Shown here: positions 53,599 to 63,329 of the stretch, one piece after another
Layout: each line of letters begins with the position of its first letter
How positions within the stretch are numbered: position 1 is the stretch's first letter
Source: Colwellia sp. 1_MG-2023
GTDB lineage: Bacteria; Pseudomonadota; Gammaproteobacteria; Enterobacterales; Alteromonadaceae
Direction: 5' to 3'
Assembly: GCF_030546755.1 (NCBI RefSeq)
Contig: NZ_JAUOPE010000004.1
Location: 280,951-344,950 of the forward strand
DNA: 64,000 nt
Program-made: the position numbers and the translations under genes
The notes under the pieces: generated by a model
Told to the model about the DNA's origin: nothing
The model's input: the letters and a program-made list of their open reading frames with translations, nothing else
The model's database searches: none

Positions 53599-53962
53599 CA
53601 ATTGTATTTTTCACACGCTCTTCATTAAATGAACTTGGCAAAATATCTACACCCACCCATTTACCTAATTTTATAACGATAGGAATGGTAATAGGGGCAA
53701 AAGGTAATACGGCAAACACACCTATACCTAATCCTTTTAACACATCAAGAAATTGCCTATTTGCTTGTTTCATTTCTTCAGGTGTTGCTTGCTTGATAGT
53801 GTAACGGCGGTAGATGCTTAGCATTTCTTTAGTTTCCACTTTTTCTTGGGCGAGCGCAATTTTGACACGAATAAGCTGACGCTTTAATTTCGTTAGTTGG
53901 CGCTTTCGATTAATACTGAGCACACGTCTAGGTGCTTTAAAGAAATAAATCCAAGTTTTCAT
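53567..53962 (-). CDS. Small LETM1-like membrane protein
   Basis: 131 aa. A basic N-terminal helical half (APRRVLSINRKRQLTKLKRQ) leads to QATPEEMKQANRQFLDVLKG. Then come one membrane-spanning or membrane-dipping segment, LGIGVFAVLPFAPITIPIVI, and KLGKWVGVDILPSSFNEE. The last block resembles the LPFG...P...GIDILPSSF pattern around the membrane helix of LETM1-type proteins. The call rests on that pattern only. It is monocistronic, and its stop lies inside the end of the convergent secreted-protein gene. Confidence 0.6.
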   Translation of the reverse strand: MKTWIYFFKAPRRVLSINRKRQLTKLKRQLIRVKIALAQEKVETKEMLSIYRRYTIKQATPEEMKQANRQFLDVLKGLGIGVFAVLPFAPITIPIVIKLGKWVGVDILPSSFNEERVKNTIVISDNQSPDQ

Positions 53963-54309
53963 GCTCGCATTCTACCTTACTTTTCGTAATTAACGCAGAT
54001 AAAAAAATTATATGAACTTCCTTCCAGATTTATAACGTGAATGTTGTGTGATGAAAGAAGGTGAGCGTTTTTTGTTTCCGTTGCTCATGTTCAGAAAAGA
54101 TTTAGTAAGTATGGAAATTCATGATAACTTCTAAGCGAGGAAATATAATAATTTTTTCTTATAATACTTTGTCTTAGATAATCTATACTGTTAATAATTT
54201 GTAACAAATGCTGTTGCTTTGACACATAGTAACTTTGTTAAAATTGCGGGCAATAGCATATAGTAGCGATAAGTCAAAAAATAACAGTTGGGAAAAATAA
54301 AGGTGAGAT
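53963..54309. other. Intergenic region upstream of ompR
   Basis: 347 bp, no convincing ORF. It must hold the ompR promoter: TTGACA at 54219-54224 is a good -35, but the nearest -10-like TAAAAT (54239-54244) is too close, 14 bp away. No clear hairpin. Confidence 0.4.
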
Positions 54310-55035
54310 ATGAGCCACGAAACACCTAAAGTATTGGTTGTAGATGATGATATGCGTTTGCGCGCATTATTAGAACGGTATCTTGTTGAACAAGGTTTTG
54401 TTGTAAGGAGTGCGGCAAATTCTGAACAAATGGATCGTTTACTCGAACGTGAAAACTTTCATTTACTCGTGTTAGATTTAATGTTGCCTGGAGAAGATGG
54501 TTTATCTATTTGTCGACGCTTGCGTCAAGGTTCAAATGATATTCCTATTGTCATGTTAACCGCTAAAGGTGATGAGGTTGACCGTATCATTGGTTTGGAA
54601 TTGGGTGCCGATGACTATATGCCAAAACCTTTTAATCCACGAGAATTATTGGCTCGTATTAAAGCCGTTTTAAGAAGACGAGTTCAAGAAGCCCCTGGTG
54701 CACCATCACAAGAAGAAAATATTATTGAATTTGGCGATTACCAATTAAACTTAGCAACACGTGAAATGCTTAAAGGTGATGTTAATATGCCTTTAACCAG
54801 TGGTGAGTTTGCCGTATTAAAAGCCTTAATTACTCACCCAAGAGAGCCACTTTCTCGCGATAAATTAATGAATTTAGCACGCGGCCGTGATTATTCAGCG
54901 TTAGAGCGGAGTATTGATGTCCAAGTTTCTCGTTTACGTAGAATGCTTGAAGAAGATCCAGCTAAGCCTCGTTATATTCAAACCGTTTGGGGATTAGGTT
55001 ATGTGTTTGTTCCGGAAGGAAAAGCAGTTGCATAA
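54310..55035 (+). CDS. ompR: Response regulator OmpR
   Basis: 241 aa. The receiver domain has the acidic cluster VVDDDMR (residues 10-16), phosphoacceptor D56 in LLVLDLMLPGEDG, and LTAKGDEVDRIIGLELGADDYMPKPF with the conserved Thr and Lys. The winged-helix DNA-binding domain has LTSGEFAVLKALITHPREPLSRD and SIDVQVSRLRRMLEEDPAKPRYIQTVWGLGYVFVP, split as usual. It is very close to E. coli OmpR. It controls outer-membrane and osmotic-response genes after phosphorylation by EnvZ, whose gene follows 17 bp on. Confidence 0.96.
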   Translation: MSHETPKVLVVDDDMRLRALLERYLVEQGFVVRSAANSEQMDRLLERENFHLLVLDLMLPGEDGLSICRRLRQGSNDIPIVMLTAKGDEVDRIIGLELGADDYMPKPFNPRELLARIKAVLRRRVQEAPGAPSQEENIIEFGDYQLNLATREMLKGDVNMPLTSGEFAVLKALITHPREPLSRDKLMNLARGRDYSALERSIDVQVSRLRRMLEEDPAKPRYIQTVWGLGYVFVPEGKAVA

Positions 55036-55052
55036 CTGACAAATAAACCTTT

Positions 55053-56348
55053 ATGAAAATATTGCCACGTAGTGCTTTTGGGCAAACAATTTTATTGATT
55101 GGTGTTTTGCTATTAATCAATCAAGTCGTCTCATTGGTTTCCATTATGGTGTACATAGTACAGCCACAATCAGATCAAGTAGATCAATTGTTAGCTAAAC
55201 AAGTACGCGTGGTTTTTTTAGATGTAAAAGACCCTGTGTTAACTCCTGCCATGGCCAAAGCGTTCCACTTAGAAACTGGCATTGGCATTTACACCGAACA
55301 AGATGCTTTACCGTTAGGGTTGGCAGACGCGACCTATTTTGAATTCCGTTCTTCTATAATGACTGAGCTGTTAGGCGGTCCAGCCGAAGTTCGTATTTCA
55401 CAAGGTGATGAGTTTCTTTTCTGGATACGTCCGCCTCAAGCGCCCAACTATTGGGTGAAAATACCGTTAACGGGTTTAGAAGAGGCCAATTATAGTCCGT
55501 TAATTATCGTATTAATGATTCTGGGTGCCTTAAGTGTTATTGGTGGTTGGTTGTTTGTACGGCAATTAAACCGTCCTCTTAAATCATTACAATCTGCGGC
55601 ACATGATGTGGGGCGTGGTGACTTTCCAGAACCATTAGCAGAACGTGGTACCACAGAAATAGTGGCTGTTACTCAAGCATTTAATCATATGTCAAAAGGT
55701 ATTAAGCAATTAGAGGATGACCGAAATTTATTGATGGCAGGTATCTCCCATGATTTAAGAACGCCTTTAACACGCATAAGGTTAGCGACAGAAATGATGT
55801 CTAAACAAGATGAGTTTCTTAAAGAAGGCATTGATGGCGATATTGATGATATGAATACCATTATCGATCAATTCATCGATTACATACGCCATGATAGTAA
55901 AGATAAAGCTGAGCTTGATGATCTTAATGTGTTATTAAGTGAAGTGGTGCAATCTGAATCTATTTTAGATAGAAAAATTACTCTAAATGCACAGCCAATA
56001 GTAAAAATTCCTTTACGTTATGTCGCTATAAAACGTGTTGTTGCCAATTTAATTCAAAATGCCGTTCGTTATAGTGAGGGGGATATTATTATCAATTCAG
56101 GCATGGATGAGACAGGCCGGTTTGCTTATTTTTCCGTGTGTGATTTCGGCCCCGGTATTCCTGAAGCGGATATCGAGCGATTGTTTCAACCTTTTACACA
56201 AGGTGATAAGGCTCGCGGAACTGAAGGTAGTGGCTTAGGTTTGGCGATTATTAAGCGAATTATTGATACTCATGGAGGAAGAATTTTACTGACCAATCGA
56301 GAAGAAGGGGGGCTGTCAGCAAAAGTAATTTTACCTGTTTCTCATTAA
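55053..56348 (+). CDS. envZ: Osmosensor histidine kinase EnvZ
   Basis: 431 aa. Two membrane helices (about 9-32 and 147-170) flank a periplasmic sensor domain, followed by HAMP ([20 protein letters not shown]). The dimerisation domain has the phosphoacceptor H233 in [15 protein letters not shown]. The ATPase domain has [15 protein letters not shown] (N box), [18 protein letters not shown] (G1/F boxes) and [15 protein letters not shown] (G2). Inner-membrane kinase and phosphatase for OmpR, with the same length and order as in E. coli. Confidence 0.95.
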   Translation: MKILPRSAFGQTILLIGVLLLINQVVSLVSIMVYIVQPQSDQVDQLLAKQVRVVFLDVKDPVLTPAMAKAFHLETGIGIYTEQDALPLGLADATYFEFRSSIMTELLGGPAEVRISQGDEFLFWIRPPQAPNYWVKIPLTGLEEANYSPLIIVLMILGALSVIGGWLFVRQLNRPLKSLQSAAHDVGRGDFPEPLAERGTTEIVAVTQAFNHMSKGIKQLEDDRNLLMAGISHDLRTPLTRIRLATEMMSKQDEFLKEGIDGDIDDMNTIIDQFIDYIRHDSKDKAELDDLNVLLSEVVQSESILDRKITLNAQPIVKIPLRYVAIKRVVANLIQNAVRYSEGDIIINSGMDETGRFAYFSVCDFGPGIPEADIERLFQPFTQGDKARGTEGSGLGLAIIKRIIDTHGGRILLTNREEGGLSAKVILPVSH

Positions 56349-56526
56349 CTCGACTCATCTCATCAAGGTTGCAAAACAAGCAATGTGAAGATATTTTAAG
56401 CAAAATTAATTTTATTGTGATATATTTTCGTTTGGTTAACAAAATGTAAAATTTTTTGCCTACCTGCTTGTGTTCTTCGTTAAAATCCTGTGGAATGTCA
56501 TTTATTAAAATAATGCTGTTATTGAC

Positions 56527-57723
56527 ATGAATAATAAAAAATTTCGATTAAAATTCACTGACGTTTATCTTTTATCGTGGATATTTCTAAGCGCAAACGT
56601 TTTTGCGAAAGGTGATTTTAATACGGAATCAGGCAATTTTTTTAATCTTTCATTACATACTGAAATAGGCCAAACTGATAATTTTTTATTCAGTAATCAG
56701 CATAAAGAACAAACCGCTTTTATCACATTATCGCCTTCGTTAGCGCTTCAAACACAATTTGAAAATCAGTTACTTAATCTCGACTTTGAAAGTGAGCACG
56801 TTAAATATCAAGATTTTTCACAAGATGATCATACAAACTTTACTCTCGCACCTCGATATCAATATAAGATTGCACCTAACAAAGCACTTTTTATTAACAC
56901 AAGGTTGGCTAATAGCTATGAAAACCGAGGGACAGGCCTGACCTTAGGTAATGCGAAGTTACTTACCCAAGGCGATAAACGCGAAGCCACAAATTATTCA
57001 GTCGGTTATTTGTATGGCTCACAAGTTTCCGTGGCAAAATTAACTGCCGAATTAGGACAATATACCCATCAATATAAAACGCGTAGAAATAATACCTACT
57101 TGTTAGATCAACAAAAGCGTTTTGCTCATATTTCATTTGACTATTTATTATCTGGGCGGTCGTATTTAGCAACGAATATCGCCTATGAAAATATATCCTT
57201 TGAGCATAATAATGTTCTCAATAAGAAGAAATATACTGCGTTAGCTGGGATGAAATGGCAAACCACTGAGATCAGCCAATTGGCACTATTATTAGGATAC
57301 CAACAGATAAAATTTGCTCACGCTACGTTTAATGATGATGACGGCTTTAAATGGCGATTTGATTGGCAATGGCATCCTATTTATTCTACAAAAGTCGCGA
57401 TAAAAACCGAGAGGGATTTTCAAGAAGCGAACCGTCTATCCAATAGTTATCGTATTGTCGATAATTTTGATATGAATGTAACCTCTCAGTTGAGTGATTT
57501 ATTCAAGGTTACTGCGGTTGTTGGCACTAAACGAGAAAAAATTATTTATCAGCAAAGCCAAGAAAAAGAAGACTATTTATTTAGTCAATTTACGTTGCAG
57601 TACCAAAGAAACGAGTGGTTATCCATTTACCTAAAATATCAATATCATGATTTAAGTGCTTCTGAAATTGTGCTCGATTATCAGAGAAATAGCATTTCAA
57701 TAGGGTTTGATGTTACTCTTTAG
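56527..57723 (+). CDS. Outer-membrane beta-barrel protein of the polysaccharide export operon
   Basis: 398 aa. Signal peptide ending near NVFAKG. The mature protein is made of alternating short amphipathic strands rich in Tyr, Phe, Gln and Thr, ending SISIGFDVTL with an aromatic/hydrophobic last strand, the pattern of outer-membrane barrels. There is no family motif I can name with certainty; similar barrel proteins (EpsL/BcsC-unrelated types) open exopolysaccharide or exosortase-linked loci. It overlaps the original frame of the export protein gene and is followed by Wza- and Wzc-like genes, so a role in polymer passage across or adhesion to the outer membrane is inferred. Confidence 0.65.
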   Translation: MNNKKFRLKFTDVYLLSWIFLSANVFAKGDFNTESGNFFNLSLHTEIGQTDNFLFSNQHKEQTAFITLSPSLALQTQFENQLLNLDFESEHVKYQDFSQDDHTNFTLAPRYQYKIAPNKALFINTRLANSYENRGTGLTLGNAKLLTQGDKREATNYSVGYLYGSQVSVAKLTAELGQYTHQYKTRRNNTYLLDQQKRFAHISFDYLLSGRSYLATNIAYENISFEHNNVLNKKKYTALAGMKWQTTEISQLALLLGYQQIKFAHATFNDDDGFKWRFDWQWHPIYSTKVAIKTERDFQEANRLSNSYRIVDNFDMNVTSQLSDLFKVTAVVGTKREKIIYQQSQEKEDYLFSQFTLQYQRNEWLSIYLKYQYHDLSASEIVLDYQRNSISIGFDVTL

Positions 57724-57742
57724 GATTGGGTGGATAAAAAAT

Positions 57743-58261
57743 ATGCGATTTTTAGTCTTTTTATTTTGGTTGGTTAGTACTTTTAGTACAAATTCTTTTG
57801 GTTCTGATTATGTTTTAGGGCCTGGGGATCAAATATCAATTGTTGTTTATGATGAACCCGATTTATCGACCAATGTAAAAATTAATAAAACAGGTTTTAT
57901 TTCCTTCCCTTTTTTAGATGATATTAAGGTGATTGGTTTAACACCTAAAAAACTAGAAAATGTAATTAAACAAGGTTTGTTGGGTGATTATTTGATCAAC
58001 CCACAAGTAACGGTGTCGATTGTACAATACCGACCTTTTTTTATTCATGGACAAGTCATGCGACCCGGCGGTTATCCGTATCAAGATGATTTAACGCTTG
58101 ATAAAGCCATAGCCCTTGCTGGTGGTTTAGGGAATAGAGCATCGAAAACTGAATGGAAAATCACAAGGATTGTTGATGGTAAGAGCGTCATAATCACCGG
58201 AAGTGTTATGACATTGGTGTACCCAGACGACATAATTGAGATAGAGCAAAGCTTTTTTTGA
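57743..58261 (+). CDS. Polysaccharide export protein (Wza-like, short form with SLBB domain)
   Basis: 172 aa from ATG 57743 (GGGTGGA upstream); an upstream frame from 57707 overlaps the barrel gene and is less likely. The signal peptide ends near FGSD and has no lipobox Cys. The Poly_export motif is YVLGPGDQISIVVYDEPDLS. An SLBB-type repeat follows (FFIHGQVMRPGGYPYQDDLT and AIALAGGLGNRAS). It is only half of E. coli Wza and lacks the C-terminal outer-membrane helix, so it cannot form the full Wza channel alone. The barrel protein upstream may supply the pore (inference). Its stop overlaps the Wzc-like start (TGATG). Confidence 0.85.
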   Translation: MRFLVFLFWLVSTFSTNSFGSDYVLGPGDQISIVVYDEPDLSTNVKINKTGFISFPFLDDIKVIGLTPKKLENVIKQGLLGDYLINPQVTVSIVQYRPFFIHGQVMRPGGYPYQDDLTLDKAIALAGGLGNRASKTEWKITRIVDGKSVIITGSVMTLVYPDDIIEIEQSFF

Positions 58262-60411
58262 TGAACGAACACGAGCATCCTAAAATAGTTCAAGACGAAA
58301 TAAACTTAAAAGAAGTTTTAAGTCCGCTTTGGACAAGACGATGGAAAATTATTATTTTCACACTACTAATGAGTTTAGTGGTGGCTTTTTATGTGTCTCT
58401 TCTAAAACATTCCTATCAAGCGACTGCCATTTTACAAATTGGTAGTAATAAACCTAAAAACACCTTATCGATTAATGATGCGTTTAATGAAAGTTCAGCA
58501 AGTTACGAACAAATTCAAACTCAATACGAGTTGTTGCGGTCAAGAAAATTTGCTGAACGTGTCGTGTCAAAGTTAAATCTTACAGTTCACGAAGAATTTA
58601 ACAGTGGTAAATATAACGATAAACTTCAGTTTCTTGCTGACAGAAATAAACCTTCTACACCGCCGAGTATTGGTCAGGTTGTGGAAGACTTTCAAGACAG
58701 ATTAAAAATATCGCCTATTGTTGAAACTGAATTAGTAAAAATAACCTTCACTGCTTATGATCCTCGATTAGCCCAAAAAGTGGCGAATCAAGTGGGTCAA
58801 ACTTATCTTCAATATCAAGATGAAATTCATAGCGCTTCAAAAGAATCAACCTCGCAATGGTTAGTTGATCAACTTGAAGAATTAGGTAAAAAACTTGAAA
58901 CCTCTGAACAAGCTTTGCAAGCTTATCGTGAAAGTGAAGGCATTGTTGATGTTAAAGGACTAGACGGTCTTATCGAGTCGGAATTGACCGAGTTAACATC
59001 CTCATTATTAAAAGCCTCGAAAAAAGAGGGCGACTTAAAAGTTACTTATCAATACATTCAAAAGCATAAAGGTAATTACACGCAATTAACGGATCTTCAA
59101 GAAATAAATAGTAAGCCTAGTTATATTCAACTGCGCCGCGCTGAAGAAGAAATCGAGCGTAAACTTACTGAGCTTTCTCAACGTTATGGTCCTAAACATC
59201 CGAAAAGAATGTCTGTTGAAGCTGAATTAACCTCATTGCGTCGTAATTTAGAAGAACAAGTGAATGACTTGGTTATTGCGATTGAGAAAGAGTACTTTTC
59301 TTCGGCAGAAAAAGTGAAAGCTGATACGGAACGACTTAACATTACCAAACAAAATTATTTAAAAATGAGTCGGCTTAAAAATAAATTCTCACAGTTACAG
59401 CGTGAAGTTGAGACGAATAAAGAGCTTTATAGCAATTATTTAATTCGTCTGAAAGAAACTGATGCGATGGGCAATTATAAATCGAATTTCTATGTTCGCT
59501 TTATCGATAAAGCTATTATTCCTAAAGGACCGGTCGCGCCTAATAAAACAATGGCGGTAATTTTAGCTTTTATTTTGTCACTTGGTTTTATTTCTATGGT
59601 GGTGATTTTACGTGAACTATTAATGGATACGCTTAATTCACGACGTAAATTAGAAAACTTTAATGAAGCGCCTATTTTAGCTGTACTACCGAAGTTTCGA
59701 CCTAAAACCAACGATAGTGATAAAAAATATTATACTGATAATCGATTTGTTGAAGCGATTCGCACGTTACGAACGTCTTTGTTATTTAATCATGAGAAAA
59801 AACCGCCTAAAGTTATTGCCGTTACTTCATCGGTGCCAAATGAAGGAAAGTCAACCGTTGCATTAGAGTTAGCGCGCTCTTTTAGCGAAATGGAAAAAGT
59901 GTTATTAATTGAAGCCGACATGCGTCATCCAACTATTTATAAGAATATGGATTTACCGCCTCATCGCCCAGGCTTATCTAATTTATTAGCCAAAACTCAT
60001 CAAATTAATGAATGTATAGTACGCGATAAAAACGTTAAGTTAGATATTTTAACGTCAGGGATCACCCCAGCAAATCCGCTTGCATTTTTGTCGATGAAAC
60101 GTTTTAACATGCTTATTAAAGTTTTTGGTAATTTTTATGACCGCATCATTATTGAAACGCCGCCGGTCAATGCCGTTAGTGACGCCGTAATTATTTCGCG
60201 TTTGGTGGACAGTGTTTTATATATTGTTCATGGTGGAAAAACCAAGCGAGAACAAATTACCACAGGTTTACGTTTACTCAGACAAGTTAATGCTCCTGTA
60301 GATGGCGTAGTCATTAACCACAGTGAAAACATAGATACCGATAAATACCAAAATAAATATTATACTAGTAAAGCCAATATCATTAAGCTTCCGATGCGTA
60401 AGCAAGGATAA
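58261..60411 (+). CDS. Wzc-like chain-length regulator / BY-type tyrosine kinase
   Basis: 716 aa from ATG 58261; an upstream TTG is ignored. N-terminal Wzz domain: inner-membrane helix at about 32-52 (IIIFTLLMSLVVAFYVSLL), a long periplasmic coiled-coil region (about 190-400) and a second helix near 440-462 (MAVILAFILSLGFISMVVIL). The cytoplasmic kinase has Walker A SSVPNEGKST (523-532), Walker A' LLIEADMRHP and Walker B region RIIIETPPVNAVSDA. The C-terminus has a small Tyr cluster (DKYQNKYYTS). It controls polymerisation and export of capsule/EPS through cyclic autophosphorylation. No separate phosphatase (Wzb) gene is adjacent. Confidence 0.92.
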   Translation: MNEHEHPKIVQDEINLKEVLSPLWTRRWKIIIFTLLMSLVVAFYVSLLKHSYQATAILQIGSNKPKNTLSINDAFNESSASYEQIQTQYELLRSRKFAERVVSKLNLTVHEEFNSGKYNDKLQFLADRNKPSTPPSIGQVVEDFQDRLKISPIVETELVKITFTAYDPRLAQKVANQVGQTYLQYQDEIHSASKESTSQWLVDQLEELGKKLETSEQALQAYRESEGIVDVKGLDGLIESELTELTSSLLKASKKEGDLKVTYQYIQKHKGNYTQLTDLQEINSKPSYIQLRRAEEEIERKLTELSQRYGPKHPKRMSVEAELTSLRRNLEEQVNDLVIAIEKEYFSSAEKVKADTERLNITKQNYLKMSRLKNKFSQLQREVETNKELYSNYLIRLKETDAMGNYKSNFYVRFIDKAIIPKGPVAPNKTMAVILAFILSLGFISMVVILRELLMDTLNSRRKLENFNEAPILAVLPKFRPKTNDSDKKYYTDNRFVEAIRTLRTSLLFNHEKKPPKVIAVTSSVPNEGKSTVALELARSFSEMEKVLLIEADMRHPTIYKNMDLPPHRPGLSNLLAKTHQINECIVRDKNVKLDILTSGITPANPLAFLSMKRFNMLIKVFGNFYDRIIIETPPVNAVSDAVIISRLVDSVLYIVHGGKTKREQITTGLRLLRQVNAPVDGVVINHSENIDTDKYQNKYYTSKANIIKLPMRKQG

Positions 60412-60480
60412 TTACCAACAAAATTTTCCATACCTAAGCTGATTGATTTCTATTACAATGAGCGAAATTCTTTTCTAAAA

Positions 60481-61515
60481 ATGAACACAATGCAGCAAGA
60501 ATACGATTTAAGTCGGCATAATAGTTTTGCTTTTCCAGCCATTTGTCCTGCATTTTATCAACCGCACTCGTTATCAGAATTGGAAGATATTCTAGAACAC
60601 TTAACTTCTCCTTTTTATATCTTAGGAGCTGGTAGCAATACTTTGTTTACCGAAGCCACTACTACCGCAATTTTACAACCTGACTTTCAAGGTATAACGG
60701 TTAAAGACGCCGGCGACTCTATACTTATTTCTGCTCAATGCGGTGAAAATTGGCATACTTTAGTCAGTTTTTGCGTTGAAAATAATTATTATGGTATTGA
60801 GAATTTAGCCTTGATCCCTGGAAGTGTTGGTGCAGCACCTGTGCAAAACATTGGCGCTTATGGCACTGAACTGGCCGATGTTATTGATCATGTCTTATGG
60901 TATGAATTTGCCAGCAAAACCATTAAAAAGTTAAATCGCTCGGCCTGCAAATTTGCTTATCGAGATAGTATCTTTAAAAATCAACTTGCGGGTAAAGGAC
61001 TTATTGTTGAAGTTACCATTCGGTTAGCTAAACTGTGGCAAGCAAACTTAACTTATCGTGGCTTAGATGAATTACCCAGTGATGCTACCGCCAAAGAAGT
61101 GTTCAATAAGGTCATTGCTATTCGCCAAGCTAAATTACCTGATCCAGAAATTTTACCTAACGCGGGGAGTTTCTTTAAAAACCCTGTGGTTGACAAGCAA
61201 ACCTTCGAAACACTAAAAGTAAAATACCCAAATATGCCGGCTTATATGCAAGACAATGGCAAAGTAAAATTAGCTGCGGGTTGGTTGATTGAACAATCAG
61301 GGTTAAAAGGATATAGCACAGGTGAGGTTGGCGTAGCAGAAACACAGGCATTAGTACTGGTGAACTACGCTAGTAAAAACGGTCAAGATATTATTCATTT
61401 AGCGCAATATGTACAAAGCCAAGTATTAGCCAAATTCGATATTTTTCTTCAACCTGAAGTCAGATTATTATCGAGCAAAGGTTTAATTGAATTAACTCAA
61501 CCTAATCAAGCGTAA
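60481..61515 (+). CDS. murB: UDP-N-acetylenolpyruvoylglucosamine reductase MurB
   Basis: 344 aa, type I MurB length (E. coli 342). FAD-binding region: YILGAGSNTLFTE and IENLALIPGSVGAAPVQNIGAYG. The catalytic Ser/Glu area is LPNAGSFFKNP with the proton-donating Ser, and the FAYRDSIFKN loop is characteristic of type I. It reduces UDP-GlcNAc-enolpyruvate to UDP-MurNAc with NADPH in peptidoglycan synthesis. First gene of the murB-birA-coaX run, which is typical for gammaproteobacteria. Confidence 0.96.
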   Translation: MNTMQQEYDLSRHNSFAFPAICPAFYQPHSLSELEDILEHLTSPFYILGAGSNTLFTEATTTAILQPDFQGITVKDAGDSILISAQCGENWHTLVSFCVENNYYGIENLALIPGSVGAAPVQNIGAYGTELADVIDHVLWYEFASKTIKKLNRSACKFAYRDSIFKNQLAGKGLIVEVTIRLAKLWQANLTYRGLDELPSDATAKEVFNKVIAIRQAKLPDPEILPNAGSFFKNPVVDKQTFETLKVKYPNMPAYMQDNGKVKLAAGWLIEQSGLKGYSTGEVGVAETQALVLVNYASKNGQDIIHLAQYVQSQVLAKFDIFLQPEVRLLSSKGLIELTQPNQA

Positions 61516-61525
61516 TTATCGACAT

Positions 61526-62503
61526 ATGGCAAAATCAGTAAAAGAACAATTAATTAAACGGCTTGCGCCGGGGCAGTTTATCTCTGGTCAAGCGATAGGT
61601 GATGAACTTGGGATCAGCAGGGCCGCAGTATCTAAGCATATCTCTGGGTTACAAGAAATGGGGCTAGATGTTTTTTGTGTGACCGGTAAAGGCTATCGTT
61701 TTGCACAACCACTGCATTTATTAGATAAAACGCTTATCAGTGAACATTTACAAGACGATGATTGTGCCGTTTCCCTAGAAGTGCATAGTGTAATTGATTC
61801 GACCAATAGTTATTTATTACGCCGAATTCCACATCAAGTAAAATTGGGTCAAGTTTGTGTGGCTGAGTTTCAAAATGCCGGTCGTGGTCGTAGGGGGCGA
61901 CAATGGATCTCACCGTTTGGCTCACATATTTATATGTCTATGTATTGGTGTTTAACGCAAGGGATTTCTGCGGCCATGGGGCTGAGTGTTGTTGCGGCAA
62001 TTGCCGTGAGTGATGCAATAAAACAATTATATGATGTTGAAGTAGAATTAAAGTGGCCGAATGATATCTATGCAAATGGCAAAAAATTAGCGGGTATTTT
62101 AATTGAATTAGAAGGGCAAGCGTTAGAATCAAGCCATTGTGTAATAGGGATAGGTTTAAACATTAATATGCCGATGAAAGCGGCAGAAAATATTGATCAA
62201 CCATGGACCGATTTACAATCAATTATTTCTGTTGAAGTTGATAGAAATCAGTTAGTGGCAACGCTCATCAATTGTCTTATCTCCCGTTTAAATCAACATA
62301 AAGAAAGCAGTATAGTGACCATGCTTGACGATTGGCACAAGCAAGATTTGTATTTAAACAAACCAGTAAGACTAATTACCGGCGAAAAAGAAACGTTAGG
62401 AATATGTCGAGGTATTAATAATCAAGGCGCTTTAATGCTTGAAGTAGATGGACAAATTAAACCTATTTACGGTGGTGAAGTGAGTTTGCGAGGGTTACTG
62501 TGA
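61526..62503 (+). CDS. birA: Bifunctional biotin operon repressor / biotin-[acetyl-CoA-carboxylase] ligase BirA
   Basis: 325 aa. The N-terminal winged helix (SGQAIGDELGISRAAVSKHI) is the DNA-binding part, so it is the bifunctional form. The ligase domain has AEFQNAGRGRRGRQWISPFG (biotinyl-AMP loop), LKWPNDIYANGKKLAGILIE (catalytic Lys) and CVIGIGLNINMP. A C-terminal SH3-like domain starts around 275. It attaches biotin to AccB and represses bio genes when biotinyl-AMP accumulates. It lies 10 bp after murB. Confidence 0.96.
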   Translation: MAKSVKEQLIKRLAPGQFISGQAIGDELGISRAAVSKHISGLQEMGLDVFCVTGKGYRFAQPLHLLDKTLISEHLQDDDCAVSLEVHSVIDSTNSYLLRRIPHQVKLGQVCVAEFQNAGRGRRGRQWISPFGSHIYMSMYWCLTQGISAAMGLSVVAAIAVSDAIKQLYDVEVELKWPNDIYANGKKLAGILIELEGQALESSHCVIGIGLNINMPMKAAENIDQPWTDLQSIISVEVDRNQLVATLINCLISRLNQHKESSIVTMLDDWHKQDLYLNKPVRLITGEKETLGICRGINNQGALMLEVDGQIKPIYGGEVSLRGLL

Positions 62504-63246
62504 AATTATTGATTGATGTCGGCAATACGCTGTGCAAATACGTGACCTTTCAACAAGGCGAACTATCGGCGGTTACCTCAATTGAAAGCCATTTGATCAA
62601 TCAGCAATGGTTAACAAAAAACTTTCCAGCCGTAGCACAATGCATAGTGAGTAACGTTAATGATAGTCAAATTAACCAAACTATTTCATTGTGGTGTGAA
62701 TCTCAAAACATAGCGTATTGTTTTGTTAAAAGTGAAACGGAAAAATTTAATCTAAGATGTGCTTACGACGACCCAAGTACCTTTGGTGTTGACCGTTGGT
62801 TAGGATTAATTGGAGCGTCAACGTTATTTCCAAATCAAGCTGCACTGATTATTGATGTTGGCACGGCTACCACGATAGATTTATTAACATCTTCAGGTGT
62901 TCATCAAGGTGGATGGATATTACCTGGAATAGAGTTAATGTTTTCAAGTGTGACTAACAATACGAAAAAAGTGATTGCTACGCCAAAGGAAATCAATCAA
63001 ATAGCATTCGCTAATAATACTTCTGATGCTGTTAATCAAGCGAACTGGGCGGCAACAATAGGTTGCATCAATATTGCAATTGCTAGTGCTCATTCACAAT
63101 ACTTATCTCAAGATGAATCGTTAAAGATTATTTTAACTGGCGGAAATGCGGCAAAGCTTAAGCAATTAATGGCAATAGAATGTGAATACATTGAAAAGTT
63201 AATTTTTGTAGGAATTAACCGTTATGATGCGAAGAACTGTGCTTAA
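62500..63246 (+). CDS. coaX: Type III pantothenate kinase CoaX
   Basis: 248 aa from a GTG start that overlaps the birA stop by 4 bp (GTGA). LLIDVGNTLCKYV is the phosphate-binding P-loop-like motif of the ASKHA fold. STFGVDRWLGLIGA, LIIDVGTATTIDLL and GGWILPGIELM are the further signatures of CoaX. It phosphorylates pantothenate in the first step of coenzyme A synthesis; the type III enzyme is not feedback-inhibited by CoA. Last gene before the tRNA operon. Confidence 0.95.
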   Translation: MKLLIDVGNTLCKYVTFQQGELSAVTSIESHLINQQWLTKNFPAVAQCIVSNVNDSQINQTISLWCESQNIAYCFVKSETEKFNLRCAYDDPSTFGVDRWLGLIGASTLFPNQAALIIDVGTATTIDLLTSSGVHQGGWILPGIELMFSSVTNNTKKVIATPKEINQIAFANNTSDAVNQANWAATIGCINIAIASAHSQYLSQDESLKIILTGGNAAKLKQLMAIECEYIEKLIFVGINRYDAKNCA

Positions 63247-63275
63247 ATAAATCGACTTTGGGTAAAAAAACATCA

Positions 63276-63329
63276 CTTGCAATAAAAAAGTATAAAAAAC
63301 TTTATTTTTTTACGCTTTTTTATTGCAAG
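63276..63329. repeat. Perfect 15-bp inverted repeat between coaX and tRNA operon
   Basis: CTTGCAATAAAAAAG (63276-63290) pairs with CTTTTTTATTGCAAG (63315-63329), spacer 24 nt. It could end coaX transcription: the right arm starts with six T. The right arm also carries the TTGCAA -35 of the tRNA promoter. Confidence 0.8.
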
